Positions 1 through 5,448 of a stretch of 5,448 nucleotides of DNA are shown here, piece by piece. Both the position numbers and the translations under genes were made by a program. The notes beneath the pieces were generated by a model, which worked only from the letters and a program-made list of their open reading frames with translations, made no database searches and was not told the DNA's origin. Source of the DNA: Chitinophagaceae bacterium (GTDB lineage: Bacteria; Bacteroidota; Bacteroidia; Chitinophagales; Chitinophagaceae); the NCBI GenBank assembly GCA_947447815.1, contig CANFLJ010000152.1, positions 1 through 5,448 of the forward strand, written 5' to 3'. Every line of letters begins with the position of its first letter. Position 1 is the first letter of the stretch.

Positions 1-22
1 TAAGGTTCAATTTGGAAATAAT

Positions 23-655
23 ATGTTTAATGGTTTGATTTCTACAACAGAAAATATAATTGTGAAAAGTATCTCGAAAGAGCATTTATTAATTAAAAGA
101 ATAATGGATATCACTATCTGTATTCTTATAATGCCTATTGCTATTCCCTTAATGGTACTTGGCGCATTGGCTATTTATTGTACTTCAAAAGGCCCTGCAA
201 TATTTACCCAGAAACGTGTAGGATTAGATGGAAGAATCTTTACCATCTTCAAAATCAGAACCATGACGCATTGTCCTGCAGGTTATATAGACCACACTGT
301 AGTAAACGATTGTAGAATAACTAAACTAGGTACCATACTTAGAAAAACTAAAATAGACGAACTTCCACAACTATTTAATGTGCTGATTGGTGACATGAGT
401 ATCATAGGACCAAGACCCGAAAGAGCTGAAATAGTAGAAAAATGTTCCAGAGAAAGTAATTACTATCAATACAGACACGTAGTAAGACCAGGAATTACCG
501 GTTGGGCACAGGTAAATAACCCAGTAGCTACTCCAGAAGAGAATTTACAGAAACTGGAATACGATTTATATTACATCAACAACTATTCTCTTAAACTAGA
601 GGTTCAGATTCTGATGAGAACAGTAGGAGTGGTTTCTTCTTTACAAAGTTTATAG
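23..655 (+). CDS. Undecaprenyl-phosphate sugar-1-phosphate transferase (bacterial sugar transferase family), possibly the C-terminal part of a larger protein
   Basis: Membrane enzyme predicted to move a sugar-1-phosphate from a nucleotide sugar to undecaprenyl phosphate, the first committed step of exopolysaccharide, capsule or O-antigen repeat synthesis at the inner membrane. The 210-residue product has the full family core: a basic KRIMD entry at 25-29, a hydrophobic and proline-containing membrane segment at about 29-52, the RVGLDGRIFTIFKIRTM stretch at 65-81, the catalytic Asp-Glu pair D112-E113 in KIDELPQLFN, the IGPRPE motif at 128-133, RPGITGWAQVN at 155-165, and the terminal YDLYYINNYSL region at 180-190. 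The length suits the minimal PglC/WcaJ-core type. However, no stop codon occurs in frame between the ATG and the window edge, so the protein may continue upstream with an extra N-terminal domain, as in WbaP/WcaJ-type enzymes. The sugar cannot be told from the sequence. The family is certain; the start is uncertain. Confidence 0.9.
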   Translation: MFNGLISTTENIIVKSISKEHLLIKRIMDITICILIMPIAIPLMVLGALAIYCTSKGPAIFTQKRVGLDGRIFTIFKIRTMTHCPAGYIDHTVVNDCRITKLGTILRKTKIDELPQLFNVLIGDMSIIGPRPERAEIVEKCSRESNYYQYRHVVRPGITGWAQVNNPVATPEENLQKLEYDLYYINNYSLKLEVQILMRTVGVVSSLQSL

Positions 656-673
656 TAATACAAGACATTCGAT

Positions 674-710
674 AAATAAAAAAGCTCCTTCATCAGGAGC
701 TTTTTTATTT
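674..710. terminator. Bidirectional rho-independent terminator between the sugar transferase gene and lysA
   Basis: A perfect 16-bp inverted repeat (674-689 against 695-710) encloses the 5-nt loop TCATC. The core AGCTCCT/AGGAGCT is flanked by A residues on the left and T residues on the right, so either strand gives a hairpin followed by a U-rich tail. It lies 18 nt after the sugar transferase stop and 11 nt beyond the lysA stop on the other strand, which fits shared termination of two convergent genes. Confidence 0.92.
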
Positions 711-721
711 ATATCAATTTA

Positions 722-1942
722 TCAGATTGCGTTTACTTGATTTCTGATTAGATCTTCAAAGTCATCCCTTCTTCTAATCAACTTTACTTCGTTGTTGTGC
801 AACATCACTTCTGCAGGTTTAAAACGACTGTTGAAGTTGCTACTCATTTCAAATCCATAAGCCCCTGCATTATAAAATACAAGGTAATCTCCCTCGGTTA
901 CTTCAGGCAACTTACGGTCTGTAGCAAAAGTATCGGTCTCGCAAATATTACCTACTACAGTATATAGCTTCTTCTCCCCTTCTGTATTGCTCAGATTATC
1001 TATATAGTGATATGAATCGTAGAACATAGGTCTTATCAAATGATTAAACCCGGTATCTACTCCTACAAAGCTAACTTTAGGAGTATCCTTTATTACAGCA
1101 ACTTGCGTTACCAAATACCCACACTGACTCACCAGAAACTTACCGGGTTCAAACCAGAGTTGAAACTGCTGACCAGTAGCCGCATTTGGATGATTATTAA
1201 ACACATCTTTCAATAATTCTGCCAGATGAACAACATCGGTTTCCTTATCACCATTCCTGTAAGGCACTTTAAACCCACTACCAAGATCAATACAGGTAAG
1301 GTGTGGAAAGTGAGGAATCAGATCATACAATACTTCCACTCCTTTTACAAATACCTCTACGTCCTTTATATCGGAGCCGGTATGAAGGTGAAGTACATTT
1401 ACTTTCAGATTATACTCCTTTACAATGTCCATTACCAGATTCATCTGTTCTATAGGAATACCAAACTTACTCATGTCATGTCCGGTAGAAATCTTAATAT
1501 TTCCACCACCCATGATATTAGGACGAATCCGAATCCCTACAGGATAAGTATCCCCGAATTTCTGAGCAAACTTCTTAAGATTAGAAATACTATCAATGTT
1601 AATGTATACTCCGTAAGAAGCTACTTCTTCTATTTCACTAAAAGCGATTCCGTTTGAAGTATAAACAATCCTGTCTTTTTCGAAACCTGCATGTATTGCA
1701 AGTTTCACTTCATTCACAGAACTGCAATCTACATTGGCACCTAACTGGTACAAATACTTTAATATATTAATATTGGTAAGGGCCTTGCAGGCATAAAAGA
1801 TTCGGGTATCATAACCACTAAATGCATCTGCCAGTTTATGATATTGTTTACCAATACGGTTAGTATCATAAACGTATAAAGGTGTTCCATAAAGTGATGC
1901 TGCTTGTAATAACTGATCGTTGGGTGCTTGCTCTAATAACAT
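722..1942 (-). CDS. lysA: Diaminopimelate decarboxylase
   Basis: PLP-dependent cytoplasmic enzyme that decarboxylates meso-diaminopimelate to L-lysine, the last step of the DAP pathway. The 406 residues match the usual length of about 400-420. Fold-type III landmarks are present in order: the PLP-binding lysine K53 in FYACKALTN, SKFGI at 158-162, HLHTGSD at 185-191, the phosphate-binding glycine loop DLGSGF at 219-224, FEPGKF at 264-269, the active-site cysteine C334 in ICETD (contributed across the dimer in this family), and NAGAYGFEMSSNFNSR at 358-373. GSGF and EPGK in place of the GGGLG and EPGR of proteobacterial enzymes look, from memory, like the normal Bacteroidota version rather than damage. 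Alanine racemase or another basic amino acid decarboxylase of the fold is less likely given the NAGAYGF and CETD context. The chosen ATG is the only methionine before residue 144. The gene is convergent with the sugar transferase gene and separated from it by a hairpin. Confidence 0.95.
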   Translation of the reverse strand: MLLEQAPNDQLLQAASLYGTPLYVYDTNRIGKQYHKLADAFSGYDTRIFYACKALTNINILKYLYQLGANVDCSSVNEVKLAIHAGFEKDRIVYTSNGIAFSEIEEVASYGVYINIDSISNLKKFAQKFGDTYPVGIRIRPNIMGGGNIKISTGHDMSKFGIPIEQMNLVMDIVKEYNLKVNVLHLHTGSDIKDVEVFVKGVEVLYDLIPHFPHLTCIDLGSGFKVPYRNGDKETDVVHLAELLKDVFNNHPNAATGQQFQLWFEPGKFLVSQCGYLVTQVAVIKDTPKVSFVGVDTGFNHLIRPMFYDSYHYIDNLSNTEGEKKLYTVVGNICETDTFATDRKLPEVTEGDYLVFYNAGAYGFEMSSNFNSRFKPAEVMLHNNEVKLIRRRDDFEDLIRNQVNAI

Positions 1943-1946
1943 GTGG

Positions 1947-1954
1947 CAAATATA
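1947..1954 (-). promoter_or_regulatory. Candidate Bacteroidota -7 promoter box for lysA
   Basis: Read on the minus strand this is TATATTTG, an exact match to the Bacteroidota sigma consensus TAnnTTTG. A run of T on the same strand (1974-1979) offers TTTT at 19-21 nt upstream, three of four matches to the -33 TTTG. The box ends 4 nt before the lysA ATG, so transcription would begin at or very near the start codon. The match is seen directly; its activity is inferred. Confidence 0.5.
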
Positions 1955-2174
1955 TACTATAGCATTCGAGTAGAAAAAAGGTCTATAAAACTTTTAATAG
2001 TAGTCGTTTTTCAAAATGTCCCCCTTTAAAATAAATTATTTGTATTGAATATAAGACAAGCCTTCGATTAATAGTTACAAGAGATTGACAAGATTTGATA
2101 TTTTTTATAATGTAAAATTATTAAATGTTTGCACTTTCAATCCTGTAGGATAAAAGTTGAACATAATAGAAGGA

Positions 2175-2206
2175 TTTCAAAGTACATTATTCTAAAAATA
2201 GGTTGC
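2175..2206 (+). promoter_or_regulatory. Weak candidate promoter for the small membrane protein gene
   Basis: TTTC at 2175-2178 and TAGGTTGC at 2199-2206 are separated by 20 nt, the spacing expected for the Bacteroidota TTTG / TAnnTTTG promoter. There is one mismatch in the -33 element and two in the -7 element. Transcription would start about 20-25 nt before the ATG at 2235. The rest of the divergent gap (1955-2234) is AT-rich; I see no riboswitch, no further gene and no clear operator in it. This is a tentative call resting mainly on spacing and position. Confidence 0.22.
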
Positions 2207-2234
2207 AAATCAATAACAATATAATATTACAAAA

Positions 2235-2366
2235 ATGGAGAATAACAATCAGTACAACATTCCAGATGAAATGGAAGAACCAAAAGAAATGAAATTAATA
2301 AAATTAGTAATGGTAATTGGAGGATTGCTTGTTTTAGCTACTTTATACTTTACAATTAGACATTAG
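2235..2366 (+). CDS. Small single-pass membrane protein of unknown function (43 residues)
   Basis: I do not recognise a family. The product has a polar N-terminus rich in Asn, Gln and acidic residues (MENNNQYNIPDEMEEPKE), a short basic turn (K20, K23), then a continuous hydrophobic helix at about 24-41 containing a Gly-Gly pair at 29-30, ending in the short tail R42-H43. This is the pattern of a small membrane-anchored protein with most of its soluble part at the N-terminus; basic residues lie on both sides of the helix, so orientation is not clear. The ATG follows an A-rich stretch without a Shine-Dalgarno sequence, as for the other genes here. Support for a real gene comes from the clean soluble/transmembrane layout, its fit in an otherwise empty gap, and a strong terminator starting 24 nt after its stop, which needs a transcript to end there. 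No cysteines and no enzymatic motif are present. It may be a modulator or subunit of a membrane complex, but nothing in the neighbourhood says which. Confidence 0.68.
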   Translation: MENNNQYNIPDEMEEPKEMKLIKLVMVIGGLLVLATLYFTIRH

Positions 2367-2390
2367 AATTCTATTCAATTTACTATAATT

Positions 2391-2438
2391 AAAGTACCAG
2401 TAAGTCGGCATTAATTGCTGACTTATTGGTACTTTTTT
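2391..2438 (+). terminator. Rho-independent terminator after the small membrane protein gene
   Basis: A 20-bp stem (2391-2410 against 2416-2435) with only two G-U wobbles closes on the 5-nt loop TTAAT and runs directly into a T tract ending at 2438. It separates the small membrane protein gene from htpG. Its loop and right arm contain the first ATG of the open frame that leads into htpG (2415), which argues against that ATG as the htpG start. Attenuation of htpG by this hairpin is possible but not shown. Confidence 0.9.
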
Positions 2439-2507
2439 CTGTCAATATGTCATAACAAAACTTGTGGTATCCGATTTGCGTATAGTAGAAACTCAAATAT
2501 TTACAAT

Positions 2508-4352
2508 ATGCAAAAAGGTCAGATAAGAGTACAGACGGAAAACATTTTCCCTATCATTAAAAAGTTCCTTTACAGTGAACACGACATTTTTCTTCGCGAA
2601 TTAGTGAGCAACGCTACCGATGCTTCACAGAAAATTAAAACCCTTTCTTCCATTGGAGAAGCTAAAGGAGAACTGGGAGAACTTAAAATCAACGTAATTC
2701 TTGATGCTAAAGAAAAAACCTTAACCATCGAAGATAATGGTGTAGGGATGAGCAAAGAAGAGGTAGATAAATACCTTAATCAGGTAGCATTCAGCGGTGC
2801 TGAAGAATTTCTTACCAAATACAAAGATGCTAATATCATTGGGCATTTTGGTCTTGGTTTCTACAGTGCTTTTATGGTTGCTGAAAAGGTAGAAGTTATT
2901 ACGCAAAGCTATAATGCCGAAGCTCCTACAGTATACTGGAGTTGCGATGGTAGCCCTGAATTTGAATTATACGAAGTAGAAAAGAAAGAACGCGGAACCA
3001 GAATTATTCTGCACATTAACGAGGAAAGCAAAGAATTTTTAGATGCATTCAAGATCAAAGGTATCCTGACTAAATTCTGTAAATTCCTTCCTATCCCAAT
3101 CTTTTTTACCGATTTAGGCGAAGAGAAGAAAGAAGATGCAGTAGTTGCACCAATCAACAATACCAATCCAATCTGGGTTAGAAAACCAAGCGAATTAACC
3201 AAAGAAGATTACGAGAATTTCTACAGAGAATTGTACCCTTATGGCGAAACGCCATTATTTTGGATACACCTCAATGTAGACTATCCTTTCAATCTTACCG
3301 GAATACTGTATTTCCCTAAGATTAAACAGAGCTACGAAATACAAAAAGATAAGATTCAATTATATTCTAATCAGGTATTTGTTACCGATGAAGTAAAAGA
3401 CATCGTACAAGAATTCCTGATGTTATTGCATGGTGTTATTGACAGCCCGGATATTCCTTTGAACGTTAGTAGAAGCTACTTACAAGGCGATCCTAATGTG
3501 AAGAAAATCAATAGCCACATTACCAAAAAGGTAGCAGATAAACTGGAAGAAATCTTCAGAAACGAGCGCCCTTCTTTTGAAGAAAAATGGGAAAGTCTTG
3601 GCTTATTTGTGAAGTACGGTATGATGACCGACGACAAATTTTTAGAGAAAGCTAATAGCTTTGTAGTAATGGAAGATACTACTGGAAAATTCCATACAGT
3701 AGAGGAATACAAAACTGCAACCGAGGCAACTCAGAAAAACAAAGAAGGAAAGAGCACCATCATTTATACCACCAATCCTATTCAGCAGGATGCATACATA
3801 CAAGCCGCTACTGCTAAAGGTTATATTGTAGTAAAGATGGAAACCCTGGTGGATTCTGCCTTTATCAACAACATGGAGATGAAATGGGAGAATGTTCATT
3901 TTGTAAGAGTAGATGCTGATATCGTAGATAATCTGATAGATAAACAAGAAGGGAACGACAGTATTCTTAGTCAAAGCGAATCAGAAGAACTGAAGAAACT
4001 ATTTGAATTTCCAGTGAATGACTTAACAGTAACGGTAGAAGTAAAAGGACTTAGTGCCGAAGCTGCTCCTGTAGTTGCCACCAGACCAGAGTTTATGAGA
4101 AGAATGAAGGACATGGCTGGTGTAGGCGGCGGAATGACCGCTTTCTACGCTCAAATGCCTGATGAAGTTACCCTGACAGTGAATGGTAATCATCCATTGT
4201 ACCAGAATCTTTTGAAAGAAGCTGACATAGAAAAGAAAGAAAAACAAATCAGAAACCTTGCAGATCTTGCTTTATTATCTCAAGGCTTATTGAAAGGTGC
4301 CGAATTAACCAACTTCATCAATAGAAGTGTATCATTGATGGATGCGAAGTAG
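2508..4352 (+). CDS. htpG: Molecular chaperone HtpG (bacterial Hsp90)
   Basis: Cytoplasmic ATP-dependent homodimeric chaperone of the Hsp90 family. From the ATG at 2508 the protein has 614 residues, normal for HtpG. The N-terminal GHKL ATPase domain (about 1-215) carries the catalytic glutamate E31 and N35 in FLRELVSNATDA, the nucleotide-binding D76 in IEDNGVGM, the lid-hinge glycine motif GHFGLGFYS at 112-120, and GTR at 163-165. The middle domain (about 220-500) includes IWVRKP at 222-227 and the ATP-sensing arginine R322 in PLNVSRSYLQ. The C-terminal dimerisation domain follows; as in other bacterial forms there is no MEEVD tail. The frame stays open 31 codons further upstream, to an ATG at 2415, but that ATG lies in the loop of the preceding terminator and the extension is unlike the family, whereas MQKGQIRVQTENIF is a typical HtpG start. 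No Shine-Dalgarno, CIRCE element or clear TAnnTTTG box is visible in the 69-nt leader region. All key residues are intact. Confidence 0.97.
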   Translation: MQKGQIRVQTENIFPIIKKFLYSEHDIFLRELVSNATDASQKIKTLSSIGEAKGELGELKINVILDAKEKTLTIEDNGVGMSKEEVDKYLNQVAFSGAEEFLTKYKDANIIGHFGLGFYSAFMVAEKVEVITQSYNAEAPTVYWSCDGSPEFELYEVEKKERGTRIILHINEESKEFLDAFKIKGILTKFCKFLPIPIFFTDLGEEKKEDAVVAPINNTNPIWVRKPSELTKEDYENFYRELYPYGETPLFWIHLNVDYPFNLTGILYFPKIKQSYEIQKDKIQLYSNQVFVTDEVKDIVQEFLMLLHGVIDSPDIPLNVSRSYLQGDPNVKKINSHITKKVADKLEEIFRNERPSFEEKWESLGLFVKYGMMTDDKFLEKANSFVVMEDTTGKFHTVEEYKTATEATQKNKEGKSTIIYTTNPIQQDAYIQAATAKGYIVVKMETLVDSAFINNMEMKWENVHFVRVDADIVDNLIDKQEGNDSILSQSESEELKKLFEFPVNDLTVTVEVKGLSAEAAPVVATRPEFMRRMKDMAGVGGGMTAFYAQMPDEVTLTVNGNHPLYQNLLKEADIEKKEKQIRNLADLALLSQGLLKGAELTNFINRSVSLMDAK

Positions 4353-4371
4353 TTCAAAACTATATTAATAG

Positions 4372-4405
4372 AAAAGCGTTGAATCAAATGCGATTCAACG
4401 CTTTT
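4372..4405. terminator. Terminator hairpin between convergent htpG and the Rieske protein gene
   Basis: A perfect 14-bp inverted repeat (4372-4385 against 4392-4405) has the core GCGTTGAATC and a 6-nt loop. On the plus strand it continues into a run of seven T (4402-4408), a strong rho-independent terminator for htpG 19 nt after its stop. On the minus strand the four-T tail is shorter, so it may also end the Rieske transcript, less strongly. Confidence 0.92.
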
Positions 4406-4441
4406 TTTATTATATAACAAACCTATACTTTTTGTAATTGA

Positions 4442-4876
4442 TTATTTACTCTTTATGGTAAAAGTGCCATCGGTATTTACGGTAACAAGATACTGCGTTA
4501 AAGAACCACTTCCCGGACCAGATACATGTGTACCTGTATCGGAAAAAGTTGCACCATGTCTTGGACAGAAAAAGTCATCTCCACTTTGATCATATTGTAC
4601 AGTTCCACCTTCGTGTGTACAATATTGAGATACTGCAATAAGAGCACCTGAAGTGTTTCTGGCTACAATAATTCCACTGTTTCCAACTTTTACACCATCC
4701 GTATAAATCATTCCTCCGGGATTTGCTAACTGAGGATAATCGGATAGCTTGATAGTTTGATTGATATTGGTTAAGGAAGGAGGTACCGTACTTTTACTAC
4801 ACCCACCAATACAACTGGCAATAAACACGCCTGCAGCACCAAATCCAATGCTCGTTAAAAATTCCTTTCTGTCCAT
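4442..4876 (-). CDS. Rieske [2Fe-2S] domain lipoprotein
   Basis: Predicted membrane-anchored, exported iron-sulfur protein, 144 residues. The Rieske cluster ligands are clear: C86-T-H88 and, after 15 intervening residues, C104-P-R-H107, with the typical following FSDTG...GPGSG loop and a C-terminal beta strand pair. The extra cysteines that form the disulfide in cytochrome bc1/b6f Rieske proteins are missing (CTHEGG and CPRHGA instead of CTHLGC and CPCHGS), so this is more likely a stand-alone or oxidoreductase-linked Rieske protein than a QcrA subunit. The N-terminus DRKEFLTSIGFGAAGVFIASC resembles both a Tat signal (RK in place of RR, then xFL) and a lipoprotein signal, with lipobox-like IASC (cysteine 22) and IGGC (cysteine 26). 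No partner oxidase or cytochrome gene is visible; the upstream neighbour on the same strand is a Gfo/Idh/MocA-type gene 145 nt away. The physiological partner and substrate are unknown. The start is well supported by the signal sequence; no Shine-Dalgarno is seen. Confidence 0.9.
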   Translation of the reverse strand: MDRKEFLTSIGFGAAGVFIASCIGGCSKSTVPPSLTNINQTIKLSDYPQLANPGGMIYTDGVKVGNSGIIVARNTSGALIAVSQYCTHEGGTVQYDQSGDDFFCPRHGATFSDTGTHVSGPGSGSLTQYLVTVNTDGTFTIKSK

Positions 4877-5021
4877 AGTATATATTTTTTATTATTGATA
4901 CCAAATGAAATCAATATGATTGCCAGTCCATGTTAAACAATAGACAATACACAGATTATTAATACAGAATTAAGGAAATAATAAAAAATATATACAGATT
5001 TAAATAAAGCATTTCAAGTGT

Positions 5022-5448
5022 CTACACTTTCTGTTCCTGTGGCACTAAAGTAGTCAGGTCTGCAATGTTTACAGGCTTTCCTGTATCTATACTGTTTCTG
5101 GCAGCAATACCAATCAACACAGCCATTGCACCATCTCTCAGTCCAGCTCCCTGACGATATTTATCTTCCCCTGGCGTAAATACTTGTTTGCGAATACGAA
5201 CATCTCCCCCACCATGTCCATTCTCATCATTCGGAATTTTATAAGTTTCTTTTTTACCAAAACTGGTAGTTACTTCTACTACATCAAACGGCTCTTCTTT
5301 CCATGGTTGCTTTTCCTTAATCCAGGCGTCTAGTTTACCCTTTGTTCCATTAAATGAAATTCTATAACCTTCATAAGGCGAATAAGCAGTTAAAGAATAA
5401 GATACCTGTACATTGTTCATATACTTTATCTGAACGGCCATTTTATCA
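5022..5448 (-). CDS. Gfo/Idh/MocA family oxidoreductase, C-terminal part (runs off the right edge)
   Basis: Only the last 140 or so codons are in the window; the reading frame is open through 5448 with D-K before the first visible methionine (5441), so that ATG is internal and not the start. The visible part matches the C-terminal substrate and dimer domain of Bacteroidota Gfo/Idh/MocA proteins: MAVQIKYMNNVQVSYSLTAY, then EGYRISFNGTKGKLD at 24-38 (numbered from the visible Met), GHGGGDVRIRKQVF at 75-88, and the closing segment RQGAGLRDGAMAVLIGIAA at 96-114 followed by SIDTGKPVNI. The family normally pairs an N-terminal NAD(P)-binding Rossmann domain, here outside the window, with this alpha/beta domain and oxidises or reduces sugars, inositols or related polyols. 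Substrate and localisation cannot be judged without the N-terminus; many Bacteroidota members carry a Tat signal. No clear terminator follows its stop, so some read-through into the Rieske gene is possible. Confidence 0.85.
   Translation of the reverse strand, partial: DKMAVQIKYMNNVQVSYSLTAYSPYEGYRISFNGTKGKLDAWIKEKQPWKEEPFDVVEVTTSFGKKETYKIPNDENGHGGGDVRIRKQVFTPGEDKYRQGAGLRDGAMAVLIGIAARNSIDTGKPVNIADLTTLVPQEQKV

Noticed and set aside
1226..1657. 143-codon plus-strand open frame
   Set aside because: It lies entirely antisense within lysA, whose coding capacity is beyond doubt; its translation has no recognisable domain and is rich in residues expected from a reverse-complemented gene.
2107..2121. 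ATAAT-N5-ATTAT inverted repeat in the lysA/small-protein gap
   Set aside because: Five AT-only pairs are expected by chance in this composition; no further copies or supporting context.
2124..2131. AATGTTTG as a -7 promoter box for the small membrane protein gene
   Set aside because: One mismatch to the consensus, and the nearest upstream TTTG (2094-2097) is 26 nt away, too far; it would also give a leader of about 100 nt without visible structure.
1943..2234. Possible lysine riboswitch or other structured RNA in the divergent gap
   Set aside because: No lysine-riboswitch-like conserved helices or GC-rich stems were seen on the minus strand, and the likely lysA promoter lies too close to the ATG to leave room for one.
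2570..4247. Several minus-strand open frames of 61-110 codons
   Set aside because: All are inside htpG on the opposite strand and have low-complexity, Ser/Phe-rich translations typical of shadows; none has a promoter or plausible neighbour.
4902..4909. Possible -7 box (TTCATTTG on the minus strand) for the Rieske protein gene
   Set aside because: One mismatch to TAnnTTTG and no -33 element at 19-21 nt, so it cannot be told from chance in such AT-rich DNA.
4909..4921. Small inverted repeat AATCA-ATA-TGATT in the gap between the two minus-strand genes
   Set aside because: Only 5 bp, AT-rich, with no T tract placed to make a terminator; could be a protein site but there is no second copy.

Overview
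The window looks like ordinary chromosomal DNA from a member of the Bacteroidota, plausibly a Chitinophagaceae-like lineage. Four things point that way: AT-rich intergenic DNA, starts without a recognisable Shine-Dalgarno sequence, a TAnnTTTG-type -7 box upstream of lysA, and the family-specific flavour of the LysA, HtpG and Gfo/Idh/MocA proteins. The phylum is a fairly safe inference; the family is only a guess.

Layout from left to right. (1) A plus-strand sugar-phosphate transferase (23-655), the membrane enzyme that starts lipid-linked polysaccharide synthesis; its reading frame is open to the window edge, so it may be the C-terminal part of a larger protein. (2) A 16-bp perfect hairpin (674-710) that can terminate transcription from both sides. 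(3) lysA on the minus strand (722-1942), the last step of lysine biosynthesis, with a good Bacteroidota promoter box only 4 nt before its start codon. (4) A roughly 290-nt AT-rich divergent intergenic region. (5) A 43-residue single-pass membrane protein (2235-2366), followed by a strong 20-bp terminator hairpin. (6) htpG on the plus strand, the bacterial Hsp90; the correct start is 2508, because the longest open frame would begin inside the loop of the preceding terminator. (7) Another hairpin (4372-4405) between convergent genes. (8) A minus-strand Rieske [2Fe-2S] lipoprotein (4442-4876). (9) The C-terminal part of a minus-strand Gfo/Idh/MocA-type oxidoreductase that runs off the right edge (5022-5448).

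The genes do not form one pathway. They are mostly single-gene transcription units separated by clear terminators: envelope polysaccharide initiation, lysine biosynthesis, protein folding, and at the right end two possibly redox-linked proteins. I see no mobile element, CRISPR array, RNA gene, toxin-antitoxin pair or defence system, and nothing that amounts to a new biological system. The items most worth a second look are the small membrane protein with its own terminator, the possibly leaderless lysA mRNA, and the orphan Rieske lipoprotein with its mixed Tat-like and lipoprotein signal.
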